Below are positions 42,282 to 51,616 of a stretch of DNA of 64,000 nucleotides, piece after piece. Numbering within the stretch: position 1 is the first letter of the stretch; every line of letters begins with the position of its first letter. The translations under genes were made by a program, and so were the position numbers. The DNA lies in NCBI GenBank assembly GCA_019639175.1, contig JAHBSK010000004.1, forward strand, positions 62,001 through 126,000. The letters are read 5' to 3'. The DNA comes from Acidobacteriota bacterium. Lineage in GTDB: Bacteria; Acidobacteriota; Blastocatellia; Pyrinomonadales; Pyrinomonadaceae. The notes under the pieces are model-generated. The model did not search any database. It had not been told where the DNA came from and saw only the letters and a list, made by a program, of their open reading frames with translations.

Positions 42282-43115
42282 ATGCCGGAACTTCCAGAAG
42301 TAGATCTTGTTTGCCGACAGCTTGATGAGAGCGTTGCGGGGCGGAGGATCGTTTCGGCACGTTTGCTGCGTGAAAGGCTTTCGCCGGCGACACCGCCGGA
42401 GGCGTTTGCGGAAATGCTAGCCGAGGCGGGCATAAATTCCGTTGGTCGGCGCGGAAAATTCATCCTTTTTGACCTGGCCAACGGACGGACGCTTGTCACT
42501 CATTTGCGGATGAGCGGACGTTTTATGCTGTTGGGGCCTGACCGCGAAGACCCAAAATTTACGCACGCGGTATTTCATCTGGACGGTGACGAACGGCTTG
42601 TGTTTCAGGATCAAAGGCATTTCGGAATGATGAAGATCGTTGCGACCGAAGAGATTCCCTTTACAGAAGACCTGAAAAAGCTGGCGCCCGAACCGTTCTC
42701 TGAAGAATTTTCCGCCGAGTATCTTGTTATGACGCTCAGGCGGTCAAACAGGCCGGTGAAACTCTTCCTTCTTGACCAGACAAAGGTTTGCGGCGTCGGG
42801 AATATTTATGCTTCGGAAGCGCTGTTTCGTTCGGGCATTCATCCCGAAACACCGGCGTCGAAAATATCAAGGCCGCGCGTCATCCGCCTGCGTCAGGCGG
42901 TGATAGATGTGCTTACAGAGTCGATGGAAATTTCCCGCTCTGTCCCGCTTGATCCTGAGAATATCGGCGGTTCGTTCTACGGCGACGATGCCGACGGCGA
43001 ATGGAACGTTTATGGCCGCGAAGGAATGGCCTGCCCAAAATGCGGCGGAACGATAATAAGACTGTCACAGGGCGGACGTTCGACATTTTATTGTAAAAGA
43101 TGCCAGCGAAAATAG
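42282..43115 (+). CDS. mutM: Formamidopyrimidine-DNA glycosylase
   Basis: A 277-residue base-excision repair enzyme that removes 8-oxoguanine and FapyG. The N terminus is PELPEVD (Pro2 nucleophile and Glu3). The H2TH region has LLDQTKVCGVGNIYASEALF, and the C-terminal zinc finger is CPKCGGT...FYCKRCQRK. Complete. Confidence 0.97.
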   Translation: MPELPEVDLVCRQLDESVAGRRIVSARLLRERLSPATPPEAFAEMLAEAGINSVGRRGKFILFDLANGRTLVTHLRMSGRFMLLGPDREDPKFTHAVFHLDGDERLVFQDQRHFGMMKIVATEEIPFTEDLKKLAPEPFSEEFSAEYLVMTLRRSNRPVKLFLLDQTKVCGVGNIYASEALFRSGIHPETPASKISRPRVIRLRQAVIDVLTESMEISRSVPLDPENIGGSFYGDDADGEWNVYGREGMACPKCGGTIIRLSQGGRSTFYCKRCQRK

Positions 43116-43298
43116 TTGCTGCATTTCACATCGCCTAACAGTTTGCAGTTACACAGTTTGCAGTTATAAGTTATCTGTCCGTTCATATGAGTATCGGACA
43201 TTCCTTAAAATTTTGATCGTGTTGTTACTTTATTACTGATCACGTATAGAAAACCGTGCTTGACACCACAATGATAAAATCGCATCATTCGGATAAAT

Positions 43299-43352
43299 CA
43301 ACGTGGTGAGTTATTGCGACTTGCGGCCACGCAAAATAAACCGCTAAACAGC
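43299..43352 (+). promoter_or_regulatory. SAM-II-like riboswitch
   Basis: CGTGGTGAGTTATTGCGACT, then TGCGGCCACGCAAAATAAAC and CGCTAAAC match my memory of the SAM-II aptamer. P1 is CGTGG (43302-43306) with CCACG (43327-43331). The GTGA after P1 and the A-rich strand lead to the conserved GCTAAA (43343-43348) of the pseudoknot. It precedes a methionine/folate enzyme gene, the expected target. SAM-V shares the core and cannot be excluded. Confidence 0.82.
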
Positions 43353-43376
43353 ATAGACAGGTCAGATTTTTTTGAT

Positions 43377-43403
43377 GGTCTCGCTGTTCGGCGAGACCTT
43401 TTT
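43377..43403 (+). terminator. Intrinsic terminator between riboswitch and start codon
   Basis: GGTCTCGC-TGTTCG-GCGAGACC, a perfect 8-bp stem, is followed by TTTTT and ends 3 bases before the ATG at 43407. Together with the aptamer it suggests transcription attenuation by SAM. The stem also covers the place where a ribosome site would lie. Confidence 0.85.
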
Positions 43404-43406
43404 AAT

Positions 43407-45266
43407 ATGAAAAATTTTCGCGAACTTCTCAGCTACGACAGGGTTTATGTATTTGACGGTGCTGTCGGCACACGGCTCTACGATAAAGGTGTGTATATAA
43501 ACCGCAGCTATGACGAGCTGAATCTTCTTTCGCCAAAGCTCGTCCGTGAGGTTCACGAAGAGTATATCGCCGCCGGAGCCGAGATAATTGAGACCAATTC
43601 ATTTGGCGCGACGCGGCACAAGCTGCGGCCATACGGCATCGAGGACAAACTTGCCGAGATCAATCGGGCGGCGGCGCAGATCGCCCGCGAGGCGGCAGGT
43701 GAGGACATCTATGTTGCCGGAGCAATGGGGCCGCTTGGCATCAGGATAGAACCGTTCGGGCCGACTTCGTTTGACGAGGCACGCGACCTTTTCAAGGAAC
43801 AGGCAGAGGCTTTGCTGGAAGGCGGCGTCGATCTTTTCGTTTTGGAAACGTTCTCGGAACTGCCGGTGATCGAACAGGCGATACGAGCGATACGCGAACT
43901 GTGCGATCTGCCCATCATTGCCCAAATGGCGATACAGATGGACGGCAACACGACGTTCGGCACAACGCCGGAGGCGATAGCGAAAGAACTTGACCGCCTT
44001 GACGCGGACGTGATCGGGCTGAATTGCGGAATGGGGCCGAATCACGTTCTGAACGCGTTGGAAAAGATGCGGCCGCTGACAGAAAAACCGCTCTCGGCTC
44101 AGCCCAATGCAGGTTTGCCGCGTGACGTTCAGGGACGGCAATTCTATATGGGTTCGCCGGAATACATGGCGGAATTTTCACGCCGTTTTGTTCAGGCAGG
44201 AGCAAAATTTGTCGGCGGATGCTGCGGCACAACGCCGACGCATATCAAACTGATAGCCGACGGTGTTCGTTCGATCAGCCCGCGGCAGTCTTCATCATTT
44301 ATTCACTCGCAGCCGGCAGAGGCAAGAGACCTGACCGCAGAAAATGTGACCGTCGTCCCCGCCGAAGATCGTTCGCGTTGGGCGGCAAAGGTCGCACGGG
44401 GCGAATTTGTCACCTCGGTCGAGGTGCTGCCGCCAAAGGGCCGCGATGCACAGGCGACGCTTGATTCGATCCGTCTGCTGAAAGACGCTGATGTTGATGC
44501 GGTAAATATTCCGGACGGCCCGCGTGCCCAAACAAGGATGTCGGCCCTGGCAACTGCCGTTCTGGTAAAGGAACAGATCGGCATCGAACCGGTTTTGCAT
44601 TATTGCTGCCGCGACCGTAACCTTTTGGGAATGATGTCCGACCTGTTGGGAGCGTCGGCGCTAGGCGTGAACAATCTGCTGATAATAACGGGTGATCCGC
44701 CGAAAATGGGGCCGTATCCTGATGCCACTGCCGTTTTTGACATCGATTCCATCGGGCTGACCAACATGGCGAACAAGCTGAACCACGGCCTTGATCTGGG
44801 GAATAACCCTATCGGCAAACCGACAGCTTTTTCGATCGGCGTCGGCGTAAATCCCGGAGCCGTAAATCTGGATGAGGAGATACGGCGTTTTGAATGGAAG
44901 GTCGAGGCCGGAGCCGAATATGCCATAACACAGCCGGTTTTTGATACAGAACAGCTAAGGACCTTTTTGAAGAAGATAGCACACGTCCGCATACCGATAG
45001 TCGCGGGAATATGGCCGCTTGTCAGCTATCGCAACGCCGAGTTTTTGCACAACGAAGTTCCGGGCGTCAACGTCACGCAGGACATTCTCGAACGCATGCG
45101 CATCGCCTCGGAAAAAGGCAAGGACGAAGCCCGCGAGGCAGGCATCGCCATCGCCCGCGAATCGCTTTTGGAGGTTCGCGACATCATCGCCGGCGTTCAG
45201 GTCTCAGCCCCGTTCGGCAACGTGAAATATGCGTTGCAGGTTTTTGAGGTTCTGAAGGAAGATTAG
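43407..45266 (+). CDS. Bifunctional homocysteine S-methyltransferase / methylenetetrahydrofolate reductase
   Basis: A 619-residue fusion like Bacillus YitJ. Residues 1-290 are the S-methyltransferase (VFDGAVGTRLYDKG, IETNSFGATRHKL, and the zinc cysteines in GGCCGTTPTHI). The rest is an MTHFR barrel (VTSVEVLPPKGRDAQATLDS, LLIITGDPPKMG, ITQPVFDTEQL). It can make 5-methyl-THF and pass the methyl to homocysteine. No Shine-Dalgarno is visible because a terminator stem abuts the ATG; the upstream open frame to 43314 crosses the riboswitch and is not coding. Confidence 0.94.
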   Translation: MKNFRELLSYDRVYVFDGAVGTRLYDKGVYINRSYDELNLLSPKLVREVHEEYIAAGAEIIETNSFGATRHKLRPYGIEDKLAEINRAAAQIAREAAGEDIYVAGAMGPLGIRIEPFGPTSFDEARDLFKEQAEALLEGGVDLFVLETFSELPVIEQAIRAIRELCDLPIIAQMAIQMDGNTTFGTTPEAIAKELDRLDADVIGLNCGMGPNHVLNALEKMRPLTEKPLSAQPNAGLPRDVQGRQFYMGSPEYMAEFSRRFVQAGAKFVGGCCGTTPTHIKLIADGVRSISPRQSSSFIHSQPAEARDLTAENVTVVPAEDRSRWAAKVARGEFVTSVEVLPPKGRDAQATLDSIRLLKDADVDAVNIPDGPRAQTRMSALATAVLVKEQIGIEPVLHYCCRDRNLLGMMSDLLGASALGVNNLLIITGDPPKMGPYPDATAVFDIDSIGLTNMANKLNHGLDLGNNPIGKPTAFSIGVGVNPGAVNLDEEIRRFEWKVEAGAEYAITQPVFDTEQLRTFLKKIAHVRIPIVAGIWPLVSYRNAEFLHNEVPGVNVTQDILERMRIASEKGKDEAREAGIAIARESLLEVRDIIAGVQVSAPFGNVKYALQVFEVLKED

Positions 45267-45292
45267 TCTTTGGTCTTTGGTCTTTGACTGGA

Positions 45293-45434
45293 GCGCAGGC
45301 ATCCTTGCCTGCATACGCCGCTTGCGGCGTCAGCTCTCAAATGCGGAAGCCTGCGCTTTAGCAAGGGCGTAACGCATTCTCAATAGCAACGTGAGGCAAG
45401 CAAAACACACTCCCTAACGGTCGTGTTTCCGCCT
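45293..45434. repeat. Mixed repeat cluster after the metE/F-type fusion gene
   Basis: After three GTCTTTG units (45266-45286) come GCAGGCATCCTTGCCTGC (about 45297) and a CGCCGCTTGCGGCG palindrome (about 45317). The TGCGGAAGCC...GGGCGTAACGCA unit shared with thiE (45342-45376) follows. Last is AAAACACACTCCCTAACGGT...CCGCC (45401-45434), a relative of 49101-49135. No gene is present. Confidence 0.8.
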
Positions 45435-45453
45435 TTGGATTCAACATATCTAC

Positions 45454-46419
45454 TTACCCAGGGATAAGAACGATCTTCCCAAACGCTTTGTCGTTTATCA
45501 CTGCGTGATGTGCGGCGGCGGCTTCGGCTAGGGGGAATGTTTTGCCGACGACGGGTTTTAGAAAGCCTTGTTTGAGGCCGTCATAGATAGCGGTTTTGAT
45601 CTCTGCCATTTTGTCGGGCGGAGCGTTAAAAAGCGTCATGCCGAGGATATCTGCGTCTTTTGTCATCGCGAGCCGCGGCGTGAATTGCAGGCTGCCGCGG
45701 TTGCCGACGACGATGATGCGGCCATACATCGCCAGAGCTTCAAAATCGCGTTCGAGGTTTTCGTTGGCGAGCATCTCGATGACGAGATCGACGCCTTTCC
45801 CGCCCGTAAATTCCTTTATTGCGGCAAAATGGCCTTCGTCCGTGTGGTCAAAAACGGCATCCGCTCCATTTTCGCTTGCGAGTTGCTTCCCTTCCGCTGA
45901 ACTCGCTGTGCCGATGACAGTCAGCCCGGCGTTCTTTGCCCATTGGATAGCCGCGATGCCGACGGCCCCCGACGCTCCGTGAATAAGAACGATTTCGCCG
46001 TTTGCGGCGCGTCCGCGCTGGAACAACGCCCGATAGGCGGTCGCATACGGTATCCAGACGCTTGCCCCGGCCTCAAAGCTCACATTGTCCGGCAATATTT
46101 CCAGTTGGTCTTCATTGCAGAGAACGTATTCGGCGTAGGTTCCGGTCAAAGTTCCCGTTAAGAAAACGCGGTCGCCGGGAGCGAATTTAGCCACAGCCTC
46201 ACCGACGGCCGCGACCGTTCCCGCACCGTCCTTTCCCGGCGTAAAAGGCAGATCGGGCCTGATCGCATGAATGCCCGAACGGATGTATGTATCGACCGGA
46301 TTGACACCAGCCGATTCGATCTTTACAAGCACCTGAGACGCATTGGGCGCAGGAGTTTCAACCTCTTCCGCCTTCATCACCTCAGGCCCGCCAAATTCTC
46401 TGACAACTATTGCTTTCAT
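45454..46419 (-). CDS. NADPH:quinone reductase / zinc-binding alcohol dehydrogenase family
   Basis: A 321-residue medium-chain dehydrogenase/reductase of the quinone oxidoreductase type: MKAIVVREFGGPEVM, GVNPVDTYIRSGI, nucleotide-binding GASGAVGIAAIQWAK and the C-terminal HHAVINDKAFGKIVLIP. There is no structural zinc cysteine cluster. The start at 46419 fits the family; ATG 46437 lies inside the hicA remnant. Confidence 0.92.
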   Translation of the reverse strand: MKAIVVREFGGPEVMKAEEVETPAPNASQVLVKIESAGVNPVDTYIRSGIHAIRPDLPFTPGKDGAGTVAAVGEAVAKFAPGDRVFLTGTLTGTYAEYVLCNEDQLEILPDNVSFEAGASVWIPYATAYRALFQRGRAANGEIVLIHGASGAVGIAAIQWAKNAGLTVIGTASSAEGKQLASENGADAVFDHTDEGHFAAIKEFTGGKGVDLVIEMLANENLERDFEALAMYGRIIVVGNRGSLQFTPRLAMTKDADILGMTLFNAPPDKMAEIKTAIYDGLKQGFLKPVVGKTFPLAEAAAAHHAVINDKAFGKIVLIPG

Positions 46420-46424
46420 CTGGG

Positions 46425-46649
46425 TCAGCTTTTCCACTCAGATTCCGGAATTGCTGCGTTTTCAAGAATGTTACGAAGTGTGCCTATCGGAATATTTTTA
46501 CCGCTATGGAAAGGAACGATTACCTGTCGTCCGGTGGAATAGTTTCTTCACTTTTTATGACTTCCTTTCTGGGAAACCAGTGTGAACCCATATCGGGCAA
46601 GCAAGCGTTCCAGTTCCTTTGCGGTAAAGGTTCTGATCTTTTCGCCCAT
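46425..46649 (-). pseudogene. hicA: hicA pseudogene with one in-frame stop
   Basis: The frame MGEKIRTFTAKELERLLARY, GFTLVSQKGSHKK, stop, RNYSTGRQVIVPFHSGKNIP, IGTLRNILENAAIPESEWKS is a full HicA (75 codons with stop). TGA at 46548-46550 sits where relatives usually have an aromatic residue after GSHKK, so a TGG-to-TGA change explains it. Everything else, including the ATGA overlap with hicB, is intact. Sequencing error is possible. Confidence 0.9.
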
Positions 46650-46849
46650 CAGACATAGACCTCGCGAACAACCGCGGTCGGCGCGAACACATACTGATCG
46701 GGTTCAAGATAAAGTTCTATCGCTTCGCGAATGTTTTCCAGAGCATCTTCCTCAGTGACGCCCGCGCTTGCGCATCCGGGCAATTCAGGACACCAAACGG
46801 CCCATTCGCCGGTAGTTTCGTCTTGTTCTAAAACCACACGCCATTTCAT
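46649..46849 (-). CDS. hicB: HicB-family antitoxin, partner of a broken hicA
   Basis: A 66-residue HicB: VVLEQDETTGEWAVWCPELPGCASAGVTEEDALENIREAIELYL. No RHH domain. The stop overlaps the start of the hicA pseudogene by 4 bases. Since the toxin is interrupted, this may be a relic antitoxin able to cross-protect against relatives. It is next to glmS, 10 bases from its stop. Confidence 0.92.
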   Translation of the reverse strand: MKWRVVLEQDETTGEWAVWCPELPGCASAGVTEEDALENIREAIELYLEPDQYVFAPTAVVREVYV

Positions 46850-46859
46850 AAGGCTAACG

Positions 46860-48722
46860 TTACTCCACCGTTACCGATTTCGCAAGATTTCTCGGCTGAT
46901 CGACGTCGCAGCCGCGGCGGACGGCGATGTGGTATGAGAGCAGTTGGAGCGGCACGACCGACAGCACAGGCGCGAGCAGGTCGGACGTTTCGGGAATTTC
47001 GATAACGTGATCTGAGACCTTTGAACTCATGCCGTCGCCTTCGGTTAAGACGGAAATAACGATGCCGTCGCGGGCCTTTACCTCGACGATGTTCGAGTGC
47101 GTTTTTTCGTAACGCAGTTCGCTTGCGGCGTTGCCGGTTTCGCGCGTGTTTACCACCACGACCGGAAGCTTTTCGTCGATCAGGGCGTTGGGGCCGTGCT
47201 TCATTTCGCCCGCCGGATAGCCTTCGGCGTGGATGTAGCTGATCTCCTTCAGTTTCAACGCTCCTTCAAGCGCGACCGGAAAATTGATGCCGCGACCAAG
47301 GTAAAGAAAATCCTGTACGCGGAAAAAATCCTTTGACAGTTCCTCTATCAGGTCGGCGTCGTTCAAAAGCTGTTCTATCTTCAGCGGCAATTCAGCCAGA
47401 TCCTGAGCGAGTTTTTTGCCTTCGTCGGCGGAGATGCTTCCGCGCAGTTCGCTCAGGTAAAGAGCGAAAAGATAAAGCGCGATCATCTGTGCCGTAAACG
47501 CCTTTGTCGATGCGACGCCGATCTCAGGCCCGGCGTGTGTCAGGATCGTGCCGTCGGCTTCGCGGTGGATCATCGAACCCTGCACGTTGCATACGGCCAG
47601 CACCTTGCAGCCCTGCTGTTTTGCCTCGCGCATGGCGGCGATGGTGTCGGCGGTTTCGCCCGATTGCGAGATGACGATGAGCAGGTCGGTCTCGTTCAAA
47701 ACCGGATCGCGATAGCGAAATTCCGAAGCGTAATCGACCTCGACCGGAACGCGGGCAAGTTTTTCCAGCATGTATTTTCCGGCGAGGCCGGCGTGCCACG
47801 ACGTGCCGCAGGCGGCGATCTTTATTGACGTTATCGAGCGAAAATCCTCTTCGGAAATGTCCATTTCGTCAAGATAGACCTTGCCCGTATCGAGCGAGAC
47901 GCGGCCCTGAACCGTGTCGCGGACGGCACGCGGCTGTTCGTATATCTCCTTGAGCATGAAATGCTTGAAGCCGCCCTTTTCGGCCATTATCGGGTCCCAC
48001 GTGATGCGCTGACGGACGGGTTCGACGACATTGCCGTCAAAATCGGTGACGCGAACGCTGTCCTTTGTCAGCACGGCGATCTCGCGGTCGCCGAGGAAAA
48101 ACACATCACGCGTGTGCTGCAAAATAGGCGGAATGTCCGACGCGACAAAAAATTCGCCGTCGCCCAAACCGATGACGACCGGCGGGCCTTCGCGAACGGC
48201 AATGACCGTGTCCGGTTCATCCACGGAAATGATCGACAGTGCGAAGATACCGCGAAGCTCGGCGACTGCCTTGCGGACAGCCAGTTCGAGCGAAATGCCG
48301 TCCTTTTCGATGTAATGCCCGATCAGGTGAGCGACGACCTCGGTGTCGGTTTCGGTCTTGAACGTGCTGCCGTTCGCCGCCAGCCTTTCCTTCAGCGGCA
48401 GATAATTTTCGATGATGCCGTTGTGAACGACAACGACGCGGCCGGATTGATCGCGGTGCGGATGTGCATTTTCTTCGGTCGGGCGTCCGTGCGTCGCCCA
48501 ACGCGTATGGCCGATGCCGTATGTTCCGTCAAGCGGATCGAGCCTGATGGCGTCTTCGAGATTACGCAGTTTGCCCTCGGCACGCCGCAGCGAAAGCTCC
48601 TGTTTTTCATCAACGACAGCGATGCCCGCCGAATCGTATCCGCGATATTCCAGTTTGCGCAGGCCGTCTATTATCAACGGCACAACCTGTTTGTTTCCAA
48701 CGTATCCAACTATTCCGCACAT
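46860..48722 (-). CDS. glmS: Glutamine-fructose-6-phosphate aminotransferase (isomerizing)
   Basis: At 620 residues this is a complete GlmS, which makes glucosamine-6-phosphate for the cell wall. Cys2 is the glutaminase nucleophile (MCGIVGYVG), with HTRWATHG and the two SIS domains ([43 protein letters not shown]) and the C-terminal [15 protein letters not shown]. No glmS ribozyme core is recognisable upstream. Confidence 0.97.
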   Translation of the reverse strand: MCGIVGYVGNKQVVPLIIDGLRKLEYRGYDSAGIAVVDEKQELSLRRAEGKLRNLEDAIRLDPLDGTYGIGHTRWATHGRPTEENAHPHRDQSGRVVVVHNGIIENYLPLKERLAANGSTFKTETDTEVVAHLIGHYIEKDGISLELAVRKAVAELRGIFALSIISVDEPDTVIAVREGPPVVIGLGDGEFFVASDIPPILQHTRDVFFLGDREIAVLTKDSVRVTDFDGNVVEPVRQRITWDPIMAEKGGFKHFMLKEIYEQPRAVRDTVQGRVSLDTGKVYLDEMDISEEDFRSITSIKIAACGTSWHAGLAGKYMLEKLARVPVEVDYASEFRYRDPVLNETDLLIVISQSGETADTIAAMREAKQQGCKVLAVCNVQGSMIHREADGTILTHAGPEIGVASTKAFTAQMIALYLFALYLSELRGSISADEGKKLAQDLAELPLKIEQLLNDADLIEELSKDFFRVQDFLYLGRGINFPVALEGALKLKEISYIHAEGYPAGEMKHGPNALIDEKLPVVVVNTRETGNAASELRYEKTHSNIVEVKARDGIVISVLTEGDGMSSKVSDHVIEIPETSDLLAPVLSVVPLQLLSYHIAVRRGCDVDQPRNLAKSVTVE

Positions 48723-48748
48723 AAATTATTGTTTTTAAAATAAAAGTA

Positions 48749-48937
48749 TTATCCGGCATGTAGTGCCCGGGCTTTTTTGATCCAGAATATCCCAAGAAAT
48801 ATGCCGACAAGACCCAATATGAAAACGGTCTTGGTCGATGTAAAGCTGGTTTCCGAATACATCTCGATGCTGCGTCCCATACACAACATCCCAAAAACAA
48901 ATGAAACCACGCCCATTAAATATAAGAAGATCTTCAT
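48749..48937 (-). CDS. Small membrane protein
   Basis: A 62-residue protein with two membrane helices (KIFLYLMGVVSFVFGMLCMG and KTVFILGLVGIFLGIFWI) and a short loop. It starts at ATG 48937. The longer frame to 49111 runs through a dispersed repeat and is not coding. The ribosome site is weak, so this is moderate support only. Confidence 0.55.
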   Translation of the reverse strand: MKIFLYLMGVVSFVFGMLCMGRSIEMYSETSFTSTKTVFILGLVGIFLGIFWIKKARALHAG

Positions 48938-48982
48938 AAAAAATAAGTAAAGGCCGAAGGGTTCTCTGAAAAGTCGTACCTG

Positions 48983-49077
48983 ATCTGTGTGTTTCGGTTT
49001 TTTGTCTGTGGATTCTGTGGTATTTACCAGATCCAGAACACAGAATTCACAGAATGAAGACACAGAAAATGAGTTTT
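48983..49077 (-). repeat. Dispersed ~95-bp CACAGA-rich repeat, copy 2
   Basis: This is the inverse-orientation copy of 3694-3793. CTGTGGATTCTGTGGT and AACACAGAATTCACAGAATG form imperfect inverted arms. The flanks differ, so the repeat boundaries are close to these coordinates. Confidence 0.8.
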
Positions 49078-49100
49078 CAGACTTCCTCTTCCAACTTTTG

Positions 49101-49135
49101 CTAAAACACACTCGCTACCGCTTGTGTCTCCGCCT
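49101..49135. repeat. Hairpin repeat AACACACTCGCTACCGCTTGTGT
   Basis: CTAAAACACACTCGCTACCG and the next 15 bases form an imperfect hairpin and match 45401-45434 over most positions. Its core CGCTACCGCT is shared with the RAYT REPs. It lies just after the glmU stop. Confidence 0.65.
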
Positions 49136-49150
49136 GCTGACATTCGCTTG

Positions 49151-50533
49151 TCACTTCATCTTTTTTGCCGGGACGCCGATGACGAGGTCGCCGGGTTCGA
49201 TGTCTTTTGTGACGACGCTGCCGGCGCCTGTCGAGGCTCCGTCGCCGACCTTTACGGGAGCGACGAGCATCGTGTCCGAGCCGATCCTTACATTATTGCC
49301 TATTTCGGTCTGATGCTTGTTCTTTCCGTCGTAGTTGCAGGTTATCGTTCCGGCGCCGATGTTGGTCTTTTCGCCGATGGTGGCGTCGCCCAGATATGTC
49401 AGGTGGCTTGCCTTTGAACCTTTGCCAAGAACGGTTTTCTTTAGCTCTACAAAATTACCGACCTTTGAGCCTTCGGTCATTACGGCTTTGCCGCGAAGAT
49501 GCGCCATCGGGCCGACCTTGCATGTATTTCCCACTTCGGAATCAATGATGACACAGTTATCAAGTATCTCAACGCCGTCACCGATCCGCGAATTTGTTAT
49601 CCGTGACCCCGATCTGATAACGCTGCCGCTGCCGATCTCGGAATCGCCCTCAATCGTCACATTCGGATAAACGACGGTGTCGCGGCCAAATTTTGCACGT
49701 TCGCTGATGTATGTGTTTTGCGGGTCGATGAACGTCACGCCGCTTTCACGCATCAGGCGTTCGATGGTATTTTCGCGGAGCAGGCGTTCCATTTCGGCAA
49801 GCTGGATGCGGTCGTTTATTCCTTCGATCTCGCTTTTTTTATCATGGACAAACAGCCCGACCGTGTCGCCCGCACCGCGAAGTATCGCCGGAACGTCCGT
49901 CAGGTAATATTCGCCCTGAGCGTTGTTGTTCTTTACACCTGCCAGGGCCGCGAAAAGCTTTTTCGTGTCAAAACAATAAATGCCGGAGTTTATCTCATTC
50001 ACGGCCCGTTCAGCGTCGCTTGCGTCCTTTTGCTCAACGATACGGTCAAAATTTCCGTCCTCAGAACGGATCACGCGTCCGTAGCCTGCCGGGTCATCCA
50101 GTTTGACGGTCAGAACTGTACAGGCAGCGCCGCTTTTATGATGCTGTCCGATCATTTCCGAGAGCGTTTCGTGCCGGATAAGCGGAACGTCGCCCGAAAG
50201 GACCACGACGGTCGATTCGCGGTTCTCCAAAAAACCGCGAGCGGAATTTACCGCGTCGCCGGTTCCCAGTTGCTCTTTCTGAAGGGCAAATTCTACTGCG
50301 TCGGCGTCCATTTCGCTGAGGATGGCCGTTTTTACGTCTTCGCCCTGATGCCCGATAACGACGTATATCTTTTCAGGGCCGAGAACCGCCGCCGTCGAAC
50401 ACACATGATTGATAAGCGGCCTGCCATCAAGTCGATGCAGCACCTTTGCAAGGCCTGACCGCATACGGGTTCCGAGGCCGGCGGCCATTATCAGCACGTC
50501 TATCGGACGTTCTTCGCTATTTCCGTTTGACAT
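49151..50533 (-). CDS. glmU: Bifunctional UDP-GlcNAc pyrophosphorylase / GlcN-1-P acetyltransferase
   Basis: A 460-residue GlmU. N-terminal uridyltransferase: VLIMAAGLGTRMRSGLAKVLH and VLSGDVPLI. C-terminal left-handed beta-helix acetyltransferase with VGPMAHLRG, NFVELKKT, HLTYLGDATIG and the final NIGAGTITCNYDGKNKH. It makes UDP-GlcNAc from the GlmS pathway product. glmM is not in the window. Confidence 0.97.
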   Translation of the reverse strand: MSNGNSEERPIDVLIMAAGLGTRMRSGLAKVLHRLDGRPLINHVCSTAAVLGPEKIYVVIGHQGEDVKTAILSEMDADAVEFALQKEQLGTGDAVNSARGFLENRESTVVVLSGDVPLIRHETLSEMIGQHHKSGAACTVLTVKLDDPAGYGRVIRSEDGNFDRIVEQKDASDAERAVNEINSGIYCFDTKKLFAALAGVKNNNAQGEYYLTDVPAILRGAGDTVGLFVHDKKSEIEGINDRIQLAEMERLLRENTIERLMRESGVTFIDPQNTYISERAKFGRDTVVYPNVTIEGDSEIGSGSVIRSGSRITNSRIGDGVEILDNCVIIDSEVGNTCKVGPMAHLRGKAVMTEGSKVGNFVELKKTVLGKGSKASHLTYLGDATIGEKTNIGAGTITCNYDGKNKHQTEIGNNVRIGSDTMLVAPVKVGDGASTGAGSVVTKDIEPGDLVIGVPAKKMK

Positions 50534-50575
50534 ATAAAACTTTTGCAGAATTACGGATTCCAGTCCACTAAAGAC

Positions 50576-51616
50576 TCAATCCGCTGCTGATTCCGTCATT
50601 TTTCGCTCCGGCACACATGAAAGCACGGCCCGCGCCAATTTTGCCGGATCGTGCCGAACCTTTTCGCCGGTGTCCAAAAGATCGCAATGCACAACTTTTG
50701 CACCTTCAATGTTAACAGAGTCCAGCGAACCGTGAACACCTATCTGCTCGGCGCCGTCCTGCATATACCGTTCCTGCTGGAGCGGAGAGATCGGGCGGTC
50801 GTTCACCAGAACGTAGTCAAAATTCAGGTCTTTTGCATATCCACGCACTATCTCAAGATGCCGCCTGGCGGACATCCCTTCGGTCTCGCCCGGCTGTGTC
50901 ATCAGGTTGCAGATGAATATCTTGACAGCGGGCGAACCTGCCATCAGATCAGCAACACTGTTTACCAGCAGCGGCGGCAAAAGGCTTGTATATAGCGATC
51001 CCGGCCCGATGGTTATGACATCGGCCCTGTTTATCGCCTCGATCACCTGAGGCAGCGGCGAACAGTCATCCGGTTCCAGGAATAAACGCTCGATACGCGG
51101 CCCAACGCGGGAAACATTCGTCTCTCCGCGAACGACCTCGCCATTCACCAGACGTGCGGCAACGCGGACATCTGCCATTGTCGCCGGAAAAATGTGTCCT
51201 TTGCTGGCAAGGATCTCCGACGAAAGGCGAACGGCCTCGGCAAAATCGCCCGTCACTTCTGACAACGCGGCAAGAAAAAGATTTCCGAAGCTGTGGCCGC
51301 CAAGGTCGCCGTCGCCTTCGAACCGATACTGAAAAAGCCGTGAGAGCAGATGCGAATCCTCTGACAGCGCGACCATGCAGTTGCGGATGTCGCCGGGCGG
51401 CGGCATTTGCAGTTCATCGCGAAGCCGGCCCGAACTGCCGCCGTCATCGGTCACGGCGACGATGGCGGACAGGTCGCGAATTGTCGCTGCACTGTCAGGA
51501 TGGCCGCCGACATAGGCCTTCAGCCCGCTCAACAGCGTGGCGAGGCCGGTTCCGCCGCCGACGGCGACGATATTCAGGCCTTTGCGGTCATCAATGTTCA
51601 GGTCCAATTTCAGCAT
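50576..51616 (-). CDS. yvcK: YvcK/CofD-like protein (gluconeogenesis factor family)
   Basis: A 346-residue YvcK: VAVGGGTGLATLLSGLK, AIVAVTDDGGSSGRLRDEL, PPPGDIRNCMVAL, GHSFGNLFLAAL and ITIGPGSLYTSLLPPLLV. YvcK proteins bind UDP-GlcNAc and tune carbon flow to the cell wall. It lies 42 bases upstream of glmU on the same strand, which fits. GAGGAT precedes the ATG. Confidence 0.94.
   Translation of the reverse strand: MLKLDLNIDDRKGLNIVAVGGGTGLATLLSGLKAYVGGHPDSAATIRDLSAIVAVTDDGGSSGRLRDELQMPPPGDIRNCMVALSEDSHLLSRLFQYRFEGDGDLGGHSFGNLFLAALSEVTGDFAEAVRLSSEILASKGHIFPATMADVRVAARLVNGEVVRGETNVSRVGPRIERLFLEPDDCSPLPQVIEAINRADVITIGPGSLYTSLLPPLLVNSVADLMAGSPAVKIFICNLMTQPGETEGMSARRHLEIVRGYAKDLNFDYVLVNDRPISPLQQERYMQDGAEQIGVHGSLDSVNIEGAKVVHCDLLDTGEKVRHDPAKLARAVLSCVPERKMTESAAD

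Noticed and set aside
43314..43406. Upstream in-frame start for the methyltransferase/MTHFR fusion
   Set aside because: It would translate through the SAM-II aptamer and the terminator. ATG 43407 gives the conserved N terminus.
47961..48743. A 260-codon plus-strand ORF opposite glmS
   Set aside because: It is a shadow of the highly conserved glmS coding strand.
48723..48748. glmS ribozyme upstream of glmS
   Set aside because: The space upstream is only about 26 bases before the next coding start, and no ribozyme core is visible.
48938..49111. N-terminal extension of the small membrane protein (SENSFSVSSFCEF-type)
   Set aside because: It is translation of the dispersed CACAGA-rich repeat.
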